Source of the DNA: Sulfuriferula sp.
Lineage (GTDB): Bacteria; Pseudomonadota; Gammaproteobacteria; Burkholderiales; Sulfuriferulaceae
Assembly: GCA_031291235.1 (NCBI GenBank)
Contig: JARLJL010000006.1
Coordinates: 434,001-498,000, forward strand
Direction: 5' to 3'
DNA: 64,000 bases
Below, in pieces: positions 33,796-42,434 of this stretch. The stretch's first letter is position 1. Each line of letters begins with the position of its first letter. Position numbers and translations under genes: made by a program. A model generated the notes under the pieces. The model did no database searches and was not told the DNA's origin. It saw only the letters and a program-made list of their open reading frames with translations.

Positions 33796-35124
33796 TCAGT
33801 TTGCTACCCCGCCTGCAAGTGCAAACACGAGACTGGCGCTGAGTCCGTGACCATCCGGCCGGTTGATCAGTACCACTTTAACCGATTCGCGCCGGGCTAT
33901 GGCTTTCACAATAGCCAGCCCGATGCCGCTGCCATCAGTATCCTGACCGGCTGCACGGAAAAAGCGATCGAACAAGCGCGGCAATAGCTCATCCGGCACG
34001 CCGGGGCCGTTGTCCAGCACCTCAACCACAACCTCCCGGCCCGCGACACTGATACTAACGTCGATCTTGCCGCCTTCCGGGGTATAACGAATCGCATTGT
34101 CGATCAGATTGCCGAGCAATATGCGCAGATCTTCCGGGTTGCCCATGACCACGGCGGCATCGTCATGCGTCAGGCCGAGATCTATCCTGCGATGATCGGC
34201 AAGCGGGATAAAATCGGCAAGACTGTCTTTCACAAATTCATTCAGATTGACCGGACGGCGCACCACGGGCTTTTGCTGCGCTTCATAACGGCTGATTTTC
34301 AGCAACTGGCCGACCAGATGCGATGCCCGCTGCGAACCTCGCCGCATTTCGTCGATACGGCTATCCATATCTTCCCGCGTATGACTCTGCGATAGGTTTT
34401 CAATCTGCAACTGTAACGCAGCCAGCGGCGTACGCAATTCGTGCGCGGCATCCGACAGGAACTGGCGCTGCAACTCTATCGCTGCGCTCAGCCGCGTAAT
34501 GAGATCGTTCATGGCCTGTATCAGCGGCGCGACTTCCAGCGGCACATTGTCGACAGGCAGTAGCGCATTGCTGCTGGCATCGCGGCGGATAGCCGCATCG
34601 GTCACGTTCTCCAGCGGTTTCAGCAGACGAGTGACCACCAGACCGATGAGCAGCCAGGACACAGGGATCACCACAAAAAAGGGAAACAGCACGCGCATGG
34701 CCGAATGGGTTGCAATGTCGAGCCGCACATCCGCTTCCTGCGAGATCTGCACGGTGCGATCCGGATGTATCATGGTGTATACCCGCCATTCCAGCCCATG
34801 CGACATCATGTTGGAAAACCCGGAAACCGTTGCCGGCGGCAGATCGAAGCCGGGGCGCGACGATATGCCAGGCGCATTGCCGAGCCAGACCTGGATGATG
34901 AAATCGCGTTTCTTTTCTTCCCGATTTTCCTTGCCGAATCTGGCTTGCATGGCCGGCAACTGGGAGCCTTCATCCACACTCCCGGCAATCTGGCTCAACT
35001 GCTGATCGAGCAAGGCATTCGCCTCTTCCAGCGCAAAATGGAAAGAAAAGCCGCCGGCCAGCATGGCCGCCACCGTCAGCAGTCCGACCAGCCAGAAAAT
35101 GAGCTGGTTTTTAAGTGATTTCAT
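33796..35124 (-). CDS. QseC-like sensor histidine kinase, paralogue of the 879-2177 kinase
   Basis: A 442-residue membrane kinase. Seen: helix at about 8-30, a periplasmic domain of about 110 residues with KKRDFIIQVWLGNAPG, helix at about 145-165, HAMP, H-box DAAHELRTPLAALQLQ with His228, N-box NLIDNAIRYTPEGG, DNGPGVPDELLPRLFDRFFR and GSGIGLAIV. The layout and N-terminal sequence match the kinase at 879-2177. The ATG overlaps the regulator gene by 4 bases. The stop is 177 bases before the TonB receptor start, on the same strand; that gap carries no clear terminator, so the receptor may be co-transcribed or a target. Confidence 0.94.
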   Translation of the reverse strand: MKSLKNQLIFWLVGLLTVAAMLAGGFSFHFALEEANALLDQQLSQIAGSVDEGSQLPAMQARFGKENREEKKRDFIIQVWLGNAPGISSRPGFDLPPATVSGFSNMMSHGLEWRVYTMIHPDRTVQISQEADVRLDIATHSAMRVLFPFFVVIPVSWLLIGLVVTRLLKPLENVTDAAIRRDASSNALLPVDNVPLEVAPLIQAMNDLITRLSAAIELQRQFLSDAAHELRTPLAALQLQIENLSQSHTREDMDSRIDEMRRGSQRASHLVGQLLKISRYEAQQKPVVRRPVNLNEFVKDSLADFIPLADHRRIDLGLTHDDAAVVMGNPEDLRILLGNLIDNAIRYTPEGGKIDVSISVAGREVVVEVLDNGPGVPDELLPRLFDRFFRAAGQDTDGSGIGLAIVKAIARRESVKVVLINRPDGHGLSASLVFALAGGVAN

Positions 35125-35792
35125 AAGGGGCTCTTCACTACCATCCAGCCCACGCCGCGCACGTTGCGGATGATTTCGTTATCGAATCGTTTGCGCAAAT
35201 AATGGATCAGCACATCGACCGCATTGCTGCCCACTTCCTTGTTCAGCTCGTACAGGCGCGCTTCTATTTGGGTACGCGATAATATGGTACCCGGCCTGTC
35301 TGCCAGGGCATGCAGCAGGGCAAATTCGCGGGCAGGCAATTGCAACGTCTTGCCGCGATAAGTCACCTCCCGCGTCAACATGTCGAGCATGAGCTCGCCA
35401 TTACCGACAATATGCACAGCAAGATCGTCGTTGCGCCGCAATACGGCCCGGATCCGCGCCATCATTTCCTTGAGCCCAAATGGCTTGATCAGGTAATCGT
35501 CGGCACCCAGCTCCAGCCCCATCACCCGGTCGTCGACCTCGTCGCGCGCCGTCACGATGAGCAGCGGCGTGCGGTCGCCTCTGCCGCGCATCGCCTGCAG
35601 CACATCAAAACCCGATTTGCGTGGCAATCCCAGGTCGAGCAGCACAAAAGTATAGCCACCGGCAATGAGCGCCGATTCCCCTGCCACGCCGTCCCGCACC
35701 CAGTCGCAGGACATGTCGACATCGTGCAGCGCTCTGGTCAGACTCAGGCCTATCATGGGATCGTCTTCAATCAGCAGGATACGCATTTCCAT
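35121..35792 (-). CDS. OmpR-family response regulator (QseB-like)
   Basis: A 223-residue regulator. Seen: receiver with LIEDDPMIG, phosphoacceptor Asp53 in FVLLDLGLPRKSG, YLIKPFGLKEMMARI, and a winged helix with LPAREFALLHALADRPGTIL and GSNAVDVLIHYLRKRF, ending IRNVRGVGWMVV. It is close in layout to the 2174-2833 regulator. Start ATG 35792 is used; ATG 35786 (MRIL) is possible. The glycosyltransferase gene ends 49 bases upstream on the same strand. Confidence 0.94.
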   Translation of the reverse strand: MEMRILLIEDDPMIGLSLTRALHDVDMSCDWVRDGVAGESALIAGGYTFVLLDLGLPRKSGFDVLQAMRGRGDRTPLLIVTARDEVDDRVMGLELGADDYLIKPFGLKEMMARIRAVLRRNDDLAVHIVGNGELMLDMLTREVTYRGKTLQLPAREFALLHALADRPGTILSRTQIEARLYELNKEVGSNAVDVLIHYLRKRFDNEIIRNVRGVGWMVVKSPL

Positions 35793-35841
35793 TACTCTGT
35801 AAGGATCAAAACAGCTGGCAACCGAACGCTTGCCGGCGCAT

Positions 35842-36606
35842 TCACGGCCGACCCAACATGCGCCTGACCAGCAATACCGGCAAACGCAGCACGAATTCCA
35901 GCAACAAACGCAAGTGCATCCAGCTCAATAGCACGTTATCGCGCAGATAGCGGAAATGCGACACGCCGCCTTCGTCGACACTGTAATAACGTACCGGCGC
36001 AGGCAGATTCACCGGTTTGACTCCGCGCCAGCACAAACGCACCACCGCCTCGGGATCGAAATCGAAGTGCCGCATCCACGGCTGATGACGCATCACTTGC
36101 TGCAGCGGCGCAATCGGATAGACGCGAAAACCGAACAGCGAGTCGCCTATCCCGGCCCACAGCGTTTCCAGATTCGCCCAGGCGTTGGACACACGTCGTC
36201 CCTGTACGCGCAAACTGGGTGCGCTGGCATCGAATACCGGTACGCCCAATACCATGGCGGACGGCTGTTCCATGGATGTCGCCATGAACGCGGGGATCAG
36301 TTCAGCCGGATGCTGACCGTCGGAATCCATCGTCAGCACATGGGTATAGCCGGCAGCGGCAGCCAGATCGATGCCATGCAATACGGCAGCGCCCTTGCCC
36401 TGATTATGATCCTGCACGATCACCCGCAGGCCGTCATCCTCTGCTGCCATGGCCTGCAATCCCGCAGCTGTGCCGTCGGTACTGCCATCCACTACTACCC
36501 ATACCGGCTGCCAGTACTGGCGTGCAGCGCGCACGGTTTCATACACTTTTTCACCCGGGTTGTAACTGGGAATAAGAACAAGATGGCTGGTTGAAATAGT
36601 CGTCAT
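35842..36606 (-). CDS. Family 2 glycosyltransferase
   Basis: A 254-residue GT-A glycosyltransferase. Seen: LIPSYNPGEKVYETV at the start, WVVVDGSTDGT for the nucleotide site, NQGKGAAVLHGI, and the DxD-type metal motif LTMDSDGQHPAELI. The end is basic and hydrophobic (RLLLEFVLRLPVLLVRRMLG), so it is probably a peripheral membrane protein. The acceptor may be a lipid or envelope glycan; dolichyl-phosphate-mannose-synthase-like enzymes share these motifs. It is upstream of the two-component genes on the same strand and divergent from era across a 218-base gap (36607-36824) with no clear operator. Confidence 0.87.
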   Translation of the reverse strand: MTTISTSHLVLIPSYNPGEKVYETVRAARQYWQPVWVVVDGSTDGTAAGLQAMAAEDDGLRVIVQDHNQGKGAAVLHGIDLAAAAGYTHVLTMDSDGQHPAELIPAFMATSMEQPSAMVLGVPVFDASAPSLRVQGRRVSNAWANLETLWAGIGDSLFGFRVYPIAPLQQVMRHQPWMRHFDFDPEAVVRLCWRGVKPVNLPAPVRYYSVDEGGVSHFRYLRDNVLLSWMHLRLLLEFVLRLPVLLVRRMLGRP

Positions 36607-36824
36607 AATTGGCGTTTTATTTAAATCATGCTACTGCAACGATAGCCAGGCTAAACGCTGAACCAGCGGATTATATCGCATCAACATTACATTCAGGTTA
36701 TTGTAACGCACGCAGCAGCACCGCCATTTTCATCCGGCGCGTCGCAAAAGGAAGCGTAGCGGATACCAAATTTGCCGCTTTTTTGAGTTAAAATACACAG
36801 ACTCCCGCTATCCCGGTCAACGCC

Positions 36825-37721
36825 ATGAACACCAGCAACCCCGACTTCCGTACCGGATATATCGCCATTATCGGCCGCCCCAACGTCGGCAAATCCACGC
36901 TGACCAACCGCATCGTCGGGGCCAAGGTCAGCATCACCTCGCGCAAGGCGCAAACCACGCGCCACCGCATACACGGCATCTACACCAGCGACGACGCGCA
37001 ATTCATTTTCGTCGACACGCCCGGCTTCCAGACGCAATACAACAGCGCCCTCAACCGCAGCATGAACAAAACTGTCACGGACGCGCTACACTCGACCGAT
37101 GTCGTGCTGTTCGTCATCGAAGGTACGCGTTTCGATGCGCGCGATCGCAAGGTGCTGGAATTATTGCCCGCTGATCTCCCGGTAATACTGGTACTCAACA
37201 AACTCGATCTGGTGAAAGAAAAAGACCAGCTGCTGCCGTTCATGGCATCAATGAACGAATTATTCAAATTTGCCGCCATCGTACCCATCTCCGCCCGCAA
37301 CGGCGAACACCTCCCGCAACTGTTGGCAGAAATCCGTAACTATCTGCCGGTCGCGGCGCCGATGTTCGACGAAGACGACATCACCGACAAAAGCGAACGC
37401 TTCCTTGCCGCCGAAATCGTGCGCGAGAAAGTATTCCGCCTGTCCGGCGAGGAAGTGCCTTACTCCGCCAGCGTGATGATAGAAAAATTCGAACAGGAAG
37501 GCGAGATGCGCCGCATTTTTGCCAGCATCCTGGTCGACAAGGACAACCAGAAAGCCATCCTCATCGGCCATGAAGGCAGCAAACTCAAGGAAATCGGCAC
37601 AGCCGCGCGGCTCGATATGGAACGCCTGTTCGGCGGCAAGGTTTACCTCGAGCTGTGGGTCAAGGTCAAAGGCGGCTGGGCGGACAGCGAACGCATACTG
37701 AAGCAGCTCGGTTACGACTGA
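36825..37721 (+). CDS. era: GTPase Era
   Basis: Essential GTPase that binds the 3' end of 16S rRNA and helps mature the 30S subunit. Seen in 298 residues: G1 GRPNVGKST at about 17-25, G3 DTPG, G4 NKLD, G5 SARNG, and a C-terminal KH domain with [20 protein letters not shown] and [11 protein letters not shown]. Length is normal. The stop codon overlaps the recO ATG by one base (TGATG), so era, recO and pdxJ are translated as a coupled set. Confidence 0.97.
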   Translation: MNTSNPDFRTGYIAIIGRPNVGKSTLTNRIVGAKVSITSRKAQTTRHRIHGIYTSDDAQFIFVDTPGFQTQYNSALNRSMNKTVTDALHSTDVVLFVIEGTRFDARDRKVLELLPADLPVILVLNKLDLVKEKDQLLPFMASMNELFKFAAIVPISARNGEHLPQLLAEIRNYLPVAAPMFDEDDITDKSERFLAAEIVREKVFRLSGEEVPYSASVMIEKFEQEGEMRRIFASILVDKDNQKAILIGHEGSKLKEIGTAARLDMERLFGGKVYLELWVKVKGGWADSERILKQLGYD

Positions 37722-38482
37722 TGACCGCACGGTTTCCCGGTACTGCTCACGAACGCAGCCGCGTGGACAACGCAGCGGGGTTGGTGCTGCACAGCTACCC
37801 TTTCCGCGAAACCAGCCTGATTATCGAAGCCTTCACCCGCGAACACGGACGCGTCGCGCTGGTGGCGCGCGGCGCACGCCGTCCGCGCTCGCAATTACGC
37901 GGCCTGATGCAGGCCTTCACCCCGCTGCTGCTGTCATTCGCCGGCAAGAACGAGCTGCGCACCCTGCACAAGGCCGAATGGCAGGGCGGGCTGGCGCTGC
38001 CGCAGGGCATGGGGCTGTTATGCGGCTTTTACATCAACGAGCTCATGCTCAAACTGCTGGCACGCGACGACCCTCACCCGCAACTGTTCGACGATTATCA
38101 TGCCACCTTACAGGCGCTCGCCACACCCGGTCTGAATCAGACCGGCTACGCCATCATCCTGCGCCGTTTCGAACAGCGCCTGCTTGCCGAACTCGGCTAC
38201 GCACAGCCGTTTACCCACGAAGCCGACAGCGGCAAACCTGTGGTAGCGGAATTATTCTATAGCTACGTCTGCGAACGCGGCGCCTGCCAGACTAGCGCCG
38301 AGCACACGCGCGACGGCCTGATCCTGCGCGGCAAGACGCTGCTCGATCTGGCCAGCGGCGATTATGCCGACCCCGCCAGCCTGATGCAGGGCAAGCAGCT
38401 GATGCGGCACATCATTAACCATCACCTCGCCGGACAAACCCTGCACGCGCGAGAATTACTCAAGGATTTACAACAGCTATGA
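37721..38482 (+). CDS. recO: DNA repair protein RecO
   Basis: Recombination mediator of the RecFOR pathway, which loads RecA on SSB-coated DNA. Seen in 253 residues: N-terminal OB-fold with [20 protein letters not shown] and [19 protein letters not shown], then a helical domain with [20 protein letters not shown] and a Cys-bearing region [12 protein letters not shown]. The start ATG 37721 is fixed by its one-base overlap with era; the end overlaps pdxJ by 4 bases. Confidence 0.95.
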   Translation: MTARFPGTAHERSRVDNAAGLVLHSYPFRETSLIIEAFTREHGRVALVARGARRPRSQLRGLMQAFTPLLLSFAGKNELRTLHKAEWQGGLALPQGMGLLCGFYINELMLKLLARDDPHPQLFDDYHATLQALATPGLNQTGYAIILRRFEQRLLAELGYAQPFTHEADSGKPVVAELFYSYVCERGACQTSAEHTRDGLILRGKTLLDLASGDYADPASLMQGKQLMRHIINHHLAGQTLHARELLKDLQQL

Positions 38483-39207
38483 TCCAGCTCGGCGTTAACA
38501 TCGACCACATCGTCACCATCCGTCAAGCACGCGGCACGCGCTATCCCAGCCCGGTACAGGCCGCACTCGTTGCCGAAATGGCAGGTGCGGACGCCATCAC
38601 CCTGCATTTGCGCGAAGACCGCCGTCATATCCAGGATCACGACGTGGATACGCTGAGCCGGGTGCTCACCACGCGCATGAATCTGGAAATGGCCGTCACC
38701 GACGAAATGCTGGGCATCGCCTGCCGAGTCAAACCGGAAGATGTTTGCCTGGTACCCGAACGTCGCGAAGAGCTCACCACCGAAGGCGGGCTGGATGTGG
38801 CCGGTCAGCTCGACAAGGTCAAACGCGCCTGTAGTATATTGGCAGATGCCGGCATTCGCGTATCTCTCTTTATCGATGCCGACGAACGTCAGCTGGATGC
38901 CGCCCGTGCCTGCGGCGCGCCGGTAGTCGAGATCCACACCGGTCGCTTTGCCGATGCGGAAAACCGCCGCGATGAAGACAGCGAACTGCAACGCATTGTG
39001 CGCGCAGTGGCATACGGTAACGCGCTGGGCTTGCAGGTCAATGCCGGGCACGGCCTGCATTATCACAACGTACAGGCTGTCGCCGCCATTCCCGGCATCG
39101 CCGAACTCAACATCGGTCACGCCATCGTCGCCCAGGCATTGTTCGTCGGCTGGGAAGCGGCAATACGCGACATGAAACAGCTGATGCTGACAGCCGTCAA
39201 TCGCTGA
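38479..39207 (+). CDS. pdxJ: Pyridoxine 5'-phosphate synthase
   Basis: Last step of the DXP-dependent vitamin B6 pathway: joins 1-deoxy-xylulose 5-phosphate with 3-amino-2-oxopropyl phosphate. Seen in 242 residues: [20 protein letters not shown] at the start, [44 protein letters not shown] and the end with [12 protein letters not shown] and [13 protein letters not shown], the phosphate-binding part of the barrel. Its usual next gene, acpS, is replaced here by a Crp/Fnr regulator. Confidence 0.97.
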   Translation: MIQLGVNIDHIVTIRQARGTRYPSPVQAALVAEMAGADAITLHLREDRRHIQDHDVDTLSRVLTTRMNLEMAVTDEMLGIACRVKPEDVCLVPERREELTTEGGLDVAGQLDKVKRACSILADAGIRVSLFIDADERQLDAARACGAPVVEIHTGRFADAENRRDEDSELQRIVRAVAYGNALGLQVNAGHGLHYHNVQAVAAIPGIAELNIGHAIVAQALFVGWEAAIRDMKQLMLTAVNR

Positions 39208-39210
39208 ACT

Positions 39211-39846
39211 GTGGACGCGCTGTTCGCCCATTACCCGATGCTGGCGCAGATACCCGATATTGTGCCGACCCTGGAGCGCAAAGACCCGCTAGCGCTGGCA
39301 GCCGGCACCCTGCTGTTCACCGAAGGCCAGCCTTGCCAGGGTTTTCCGCTGGTCGTCGATGGCGGCATTCGCGTCTACAAGCAAACCGAGAATGGCCGTG
39401 AAATTCCGTTATACCGGGTACAATCGGGAGAGAGCTGCATCGTCACCACCAGCTGCCTGATCAATGGCAGCCGCTACGATGCCCGCGGCATTACCGAATC
39501 GCTTACCCATATCCATATGCTGTCTGTCGCGACATTCCGCAGCTGGCTGATCTACCCTGCATTTCGCGATTACGTGCTGGGACTGTTTGCGGAACGCATG
39601 AGCGATCTGATGACACTGGTCGAAGAAATCGCCTTCCGCCGCCTCGATGCGCGGCTTGCTGCCAAATTGCTGGGACACGGCCGCATCATTCACACCACCC
39701 ACGCCCAGCTTGCCAACGAGCTCGGCAGCGTACGCGAAATGGTTTCGCGTCTGCTCAAGGGTTTCGAATCCCAGGGCCTGATCCAACTTGGCCGAGAACA
39801 GATCGAAATCGTCAATCCGGCCGGTTTGCGAGCCATATCCTCGTAA
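39211..39846 (+). CDS. Crp/Fnr-family transcriptional regulator
   Basis: A 211-residue regulator. Seen: a cyclic-nucleotide-binding-like beta domain (LAAGTLLFTEGQPCQGFPLV, then VDGGIRVYKQ), the long dimer helix, and a Crp-type winged helix with THAQLANELGSVREMVSRLL. There is no N-terminal FNR Cys cluster, but GESCIVTTSCLING has a Cys pair typical of a large group of Crp/Fnr proteins of unknown signal. The start is read as GTG 39211, three bases after pdxJ, with no good ribosome site, so coupling is likely. The DUF2892 gene that follows may be its target. Confidence 0.88.
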   Translation: MDALFAHYPMLAQIPDIVPTLERKDPLALAAGTLLFTEGQPCQGFPLVVDGGIRVYKQTENGREIPLYRVQSGESCIVTTSCLINGSRYDARGITESLTHIHMLSVATFRSWLIYPAFRDYVLGLFAERMSDLMTLVEEIAFRRLDARLAAKLLGHGRIIHTTHAQLANELGSVREMVSRLLKGFESQGLIQLGREQIEIVNPAGLRAISS

Positions 39847-39933
39847 ACTTGCCGCTGTGTAACTTCCATCACATACATTTGCCGCCGCAATATGCTTTAA
39901 TGAGTCTGTCACCCATCTAAACAGGAGAGCATC

Positions 39934-40122
39934 ATGACAAATAACGTAGGCGGTATCGATCGCGTGATTCGTATCATTGCAGGTTTGGTTCTGATTGGCC
40001 TGGCCGCTACCAACACGATAGGCGCCTGGGGCTGGATCGGCGTAGTGCCTCTGGCAACCGGCATTATCGGCTGGTGCCCGGCTTATCTGCCGTTCGGCAT
40101 CAAAACCTGCAAAGCCAAGTAA
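39934..40122 (+). CDS. DUF2892 two-helix inner-membrane peptide
   Basis: A 62-residue membrane peptide of the DUF2892 type, like the membrane tail of YgaP. Seen: NNVGGIDRVIRIIAGLVLIG, then a second helix with GWIGVVPLATGIIGWCPAYL and the typical WCPAYLPFGIKTC end with two Cys. The family is often near sulfur-transfer or redox genes; the job is unknown. AGGAGAG lies before ATG 39934. A 12-base inverted repeat 23 bases after the stop may end the transcript. Confidence 0.9.
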   Translation: MTNNVGGIDRVIRIIAGLVLIGLAATNTIGAWGWIGVVPLATGIIGWCPAYLPFGIKTCKAK

Positions 40123-40144
40123 TTCTCTGGCGTTTCACCCGCAG

Positions 40145-40182
40145 TTACGGTTTAATTTGCGCTTTAGCCGATTAAACCGTAA
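40145..40182 (+). other. 12-base inverted repeat just before the M14 peptidase start
   Basis: TTACGGTTTAAT (40145-40156) and ATTAAACCGTAA (40171-40182) pair perfectly around a 14-base loop. The stem ends five bases before the ATG at 40188, and no ribosome site lies between. It may end the DUF2892 transcript, act as an operator, or hide the start region of the peptidase mRNA. Confidence 0.65.
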
Positions 40183-40187
40183 ATGCC

Positions 40188-41309
40188 ATGTTGATCACCA
40201 GTCAGTTCGATGCCGGTGCGATTGAAGTTCTGTCCGCAACCTACCCCGCCAATATCCGTTTAAATATCCGCGCCGATAATGCTGCCGAGTTTCGCCAGTG
40301 GTTTTATTTCCGCGTTCACGGCGTTGCCGATACGACTCTCACCATGCATCTGCTAAACGCGGGCGACTGCACCTATGCCGGCGGCTGGCAGGATTATCAG
40401 GCGATGGCAAGCTATAACCGCCGCGACTGGTTTCGCGTCCCTACCGAATACGATGGTCAGATATTGACCCTACACCATCGTCCGCAACACGACGATGTGT
40501 ATTATGCCTATTTCGCCCCTTATGCTTACGAGCGCCATCTTGATCTGGTCGCACGTATCGCTACTGCCGAACACGTGCATGTCGATACGCTGGGTAACAG
40601 TGTGGAGGGACGCCCCATGGACGTTATCCGCTGGGGCAAAGGCATCTTGCCGATATGGATCATTGCCCGGCAACACCCCGGAGAAACCATGACGGAATGG
40701 CTGGTAGAAGGTTTACTGGACCGACTCACCGATACGACCGATCCGACCTCGCGCCGCCTCGCCCAGCTCGCCACGCTGCACATCGTGCCCAACATGAACC
40801 CGGATGGCGCGGTGCACGGCAACTTGCGCAGCAACGCCGTCGGCGTCAATCTCAATCGGGAATGGCAGCAGCCCAGCCTCGAACGCAGCCCGGAAGTATT
40901 TCATGTACGCGAGGCCATGCACAACACCGGCGCAGCTTTATTTCTCGACATCCACGGCGACGAAACCATTCCTTACGTATTTACCGACGGCTGCGAGATG
41001 ATACCGGGTTACGCACCGGAACTGATCGCACAGCAATTCGAATTCACTCGTCTGCTGCAACAGGCCAGCCCGGATTTCCAGACGCAATACGGCTATGCGC
41101 CTGATCGTTTTTCCGATGAAATGCTGACGCTGGCTTCCAAATATGTGGGGAATCACTTCGGCTGCGTGTCGCTGACGCTGGAGATGCCGTTCAAGGATAA
41201 CGCCGACCTGCCCGATCCGCAGCAGGGCTGGAGCATTGCCCGCAGCCGCCATCTGGGCGCAGCACTGCTAACGCCGATACTGGCGCACTGCCTGAAACTA
41301 TCCGGCTGA
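40188..41309 (+). CDS. M14-family cytosolic carboxypeptidase-like zinc enzyme
   Basis: A 373-residue protein of the M14 cytosolic carboxypeptidase group. Seen: an N-terminal beta domain (ADNAAEFRQWFYFRVHG), then the zinc site with RQHPGETMTEW (His163, Glu166) and LDIHGDE (His256 as third ligand), NMNPDGAVHGN and GVNLNREW. The late Glu acting as base is likely in LTLEMPF. No signal peptide is seen. Relatives trim C-terminal residues such as Glu, but the bacterial substrate is unknown. The start lies against a strong hairpin and has no clear ribosome site. Confidence 0.9.
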   Translation: MLITSQFDAGAIEVLSATYPANIRLNIRADNAAEFRQWFYFRVHGVADTTLTMHLLNAGDCTYAGGWQDYQAMASYNRRDWFRVPTEYDGQILTLHHRPQHDDVYYAYFAPYAYERHLDLVARIATAEHVHVDTLGNSVEGRPMDVIRWGKGILPIWIIARQHPGETMTEWLVEGLLDRLTDTTDPTSRRLAQLATLHIVPNMNPDGAVHGNLRSNAVGVNLNREWQQPSLERSPEVFHVREAMHNTGAALFLDIHGDETIPYVFTDGCEMIPGYAPELIAQQFEFTRLLQQASPDFQTQYGYAPDRFSDEMLTLASKYVGNHFGCVSLTLEMPFKDNADLPDPQQGWSIARSRHLGAALLTPILAHCLKLSG

Positions 41310-41311
41310 AA

Positions 41312-41758
41312 TTACCCCAGAGCAACGCCCAGCGTGGCGACACCCACCGTCAGCAGACCGAGGCTCAAATTGATCGCAATCAGCTTGCGAATCTGGCCGA
41401 GTGCGGCGCCGCCTGCTTTCCAGTCCTGAGCGGCAACGGCGCGTTTCAGGCGTTTGTACGGCGCAAAAAACACATGTGCGAACAACAGCATCATGACGAC
41501 GCCGAGCGTAAACATGATCATCACGTAAACCGGCGGTTTACCGAGCAACGCCATCATGTACAAACCACTAAACAATATCAGTGCAACGGCAGCCCATACC
41601 CACAGAAAAAAACGGCCGAATACGCCTTCCCACAAATTCAGCCGCTGCGGCGGTTCCAGACACTCTGCCGCAACCGGGCGCAACGCCATATAGGCAAAGA
41701 ACATCCCGCCTACCCAGATGACTACGCTGAGTACATGTAAAAACTTGGCCAGTATCAT
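41312..41758 (-). CDS. CopD-family membrane protein
   Basis: A 148-residue inner-membrane protein with four helices. Seen: the opening AKFLHVLSVVIWVGGMFFAY, with a conserved His in helix 1 and a second conserved His near ALLFAH-type position (LLFAHVFFAPYKRLKR), and a C-terminal helix IAINLSLGLLTVGVATLG. This matches the CopD/UPF0093-like set of small four-helix proteins, some of which bind haem or copper. It lies 24 bases after rnhB on the same strand and may be read from the end of that operon. Confidence 0.82.
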   Translation of the reverse strand: MILAKFLHVLSVVIWVGGMFFAYMALRPVAAECLEPPQRLNLWEGVFGRFFLWVWAAVALILFSGLYMMALLGKPPVYVMIMFTLGVVMMLLFAHVFFAPYKRLKRAVAAQDWKAGGAALGQIRKLIAINLSLGLLTVGVATLGVALG

Positions 41759-41782
41759 TTAATTCCCTTTCCGTGGATTATT

Positions 41783-42409
41783 TCAGAATCGCAATACACC
41801 CTGCTGTGTCACCCGTTTGACCGGTGCATAGCTCAGCCGGTGTTCCGGTGTAATGCCGTATTGTTCCAGTGCTGCCAGATGTTCCGGCGTCGGATAACCT
41901 TTATGCCGATCGAAGCCGTACTGCGGGTAGAGCCCGTGCAGGCGCAACAGTTCCCGGTCGCGCGCAGTCTTGGCAAGTATGGAAGCCGCCGAGATGCACG
42001 GTTCCGATCCATCTCCCTGTACGATCGCGCGGCTGGGCATGTCTATTCTGGGACAATGCAATCCGTCCACCAGTACTTCGTCGGGCCGCATGCACAATCC
42101 CATGACCGCGCGCTGCATGGCCAGCAATGACGCTTGCAGGATATTGATGCTGTCAATTTCGGCCGCCGTCGCAAAACATACGGCATACGCCAGCGCACGT
42201 TCGATAATCAACGCTTCCAGCTGATCGCGGCGTCTGGCAGTAAGTTTTTTGGAATCGGCCAAACCGTCGATCGGCCGCGCCGGATCGAGGATCACAGCCG
42301 CCGCATAGACGGCACCGGCCAACGGTCCGCGACCGGCCTCGTCGACGCCGCACACCAGCCTGATAGTCGTTGAGCGCTCGACGGAAGTAGCCGTTACGTA
42401 TTCTGTCAT
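41783..42409 (-). CDS. rnhB: Ribonuclease HII
   Basis: Cuts the RNA strand of RNA-DNA hybrids and single ribonucleotides in DNA. Seen in 208 residues: [20 protein letters not shown] with the first catalytic Asp-Glu pair at about 22-23, [21 protein letters not shown] with the third acidic residue, and [15 protein letters not shown]. The ATG follows the lpxB stop by 25 bases. It is the last clear gene of the large minus-strand operon. Confidence 0.96.
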   Translation of the reverse strand: MTEYVTATSVERSTTIRLVCGVDEAGRGPLAGAVYAAAVILDPARPIDGLADSKKLTARRRDQLEALIIERALAYAVCFATAAEIDSINILQASLLAMQRAVMGLCMRPDEVLVDGLHCPRIDMPSRAIVQGDGSEPCISAASILAKTARDRELLRLHGLYPQYGFDRHKGYPTPEHLAALEQYGITPEHRLSYAPVKRVTQQGVLRF

Positions 42410-42434
42410 GGCTGACTACCTCTCGCTGCCGGCA

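Noticed and set aside
36607-36824. Promoter for era near the TTAAAATAC sequence
   Set aside because: No -35 element at proper spacing could be matched with confidence.
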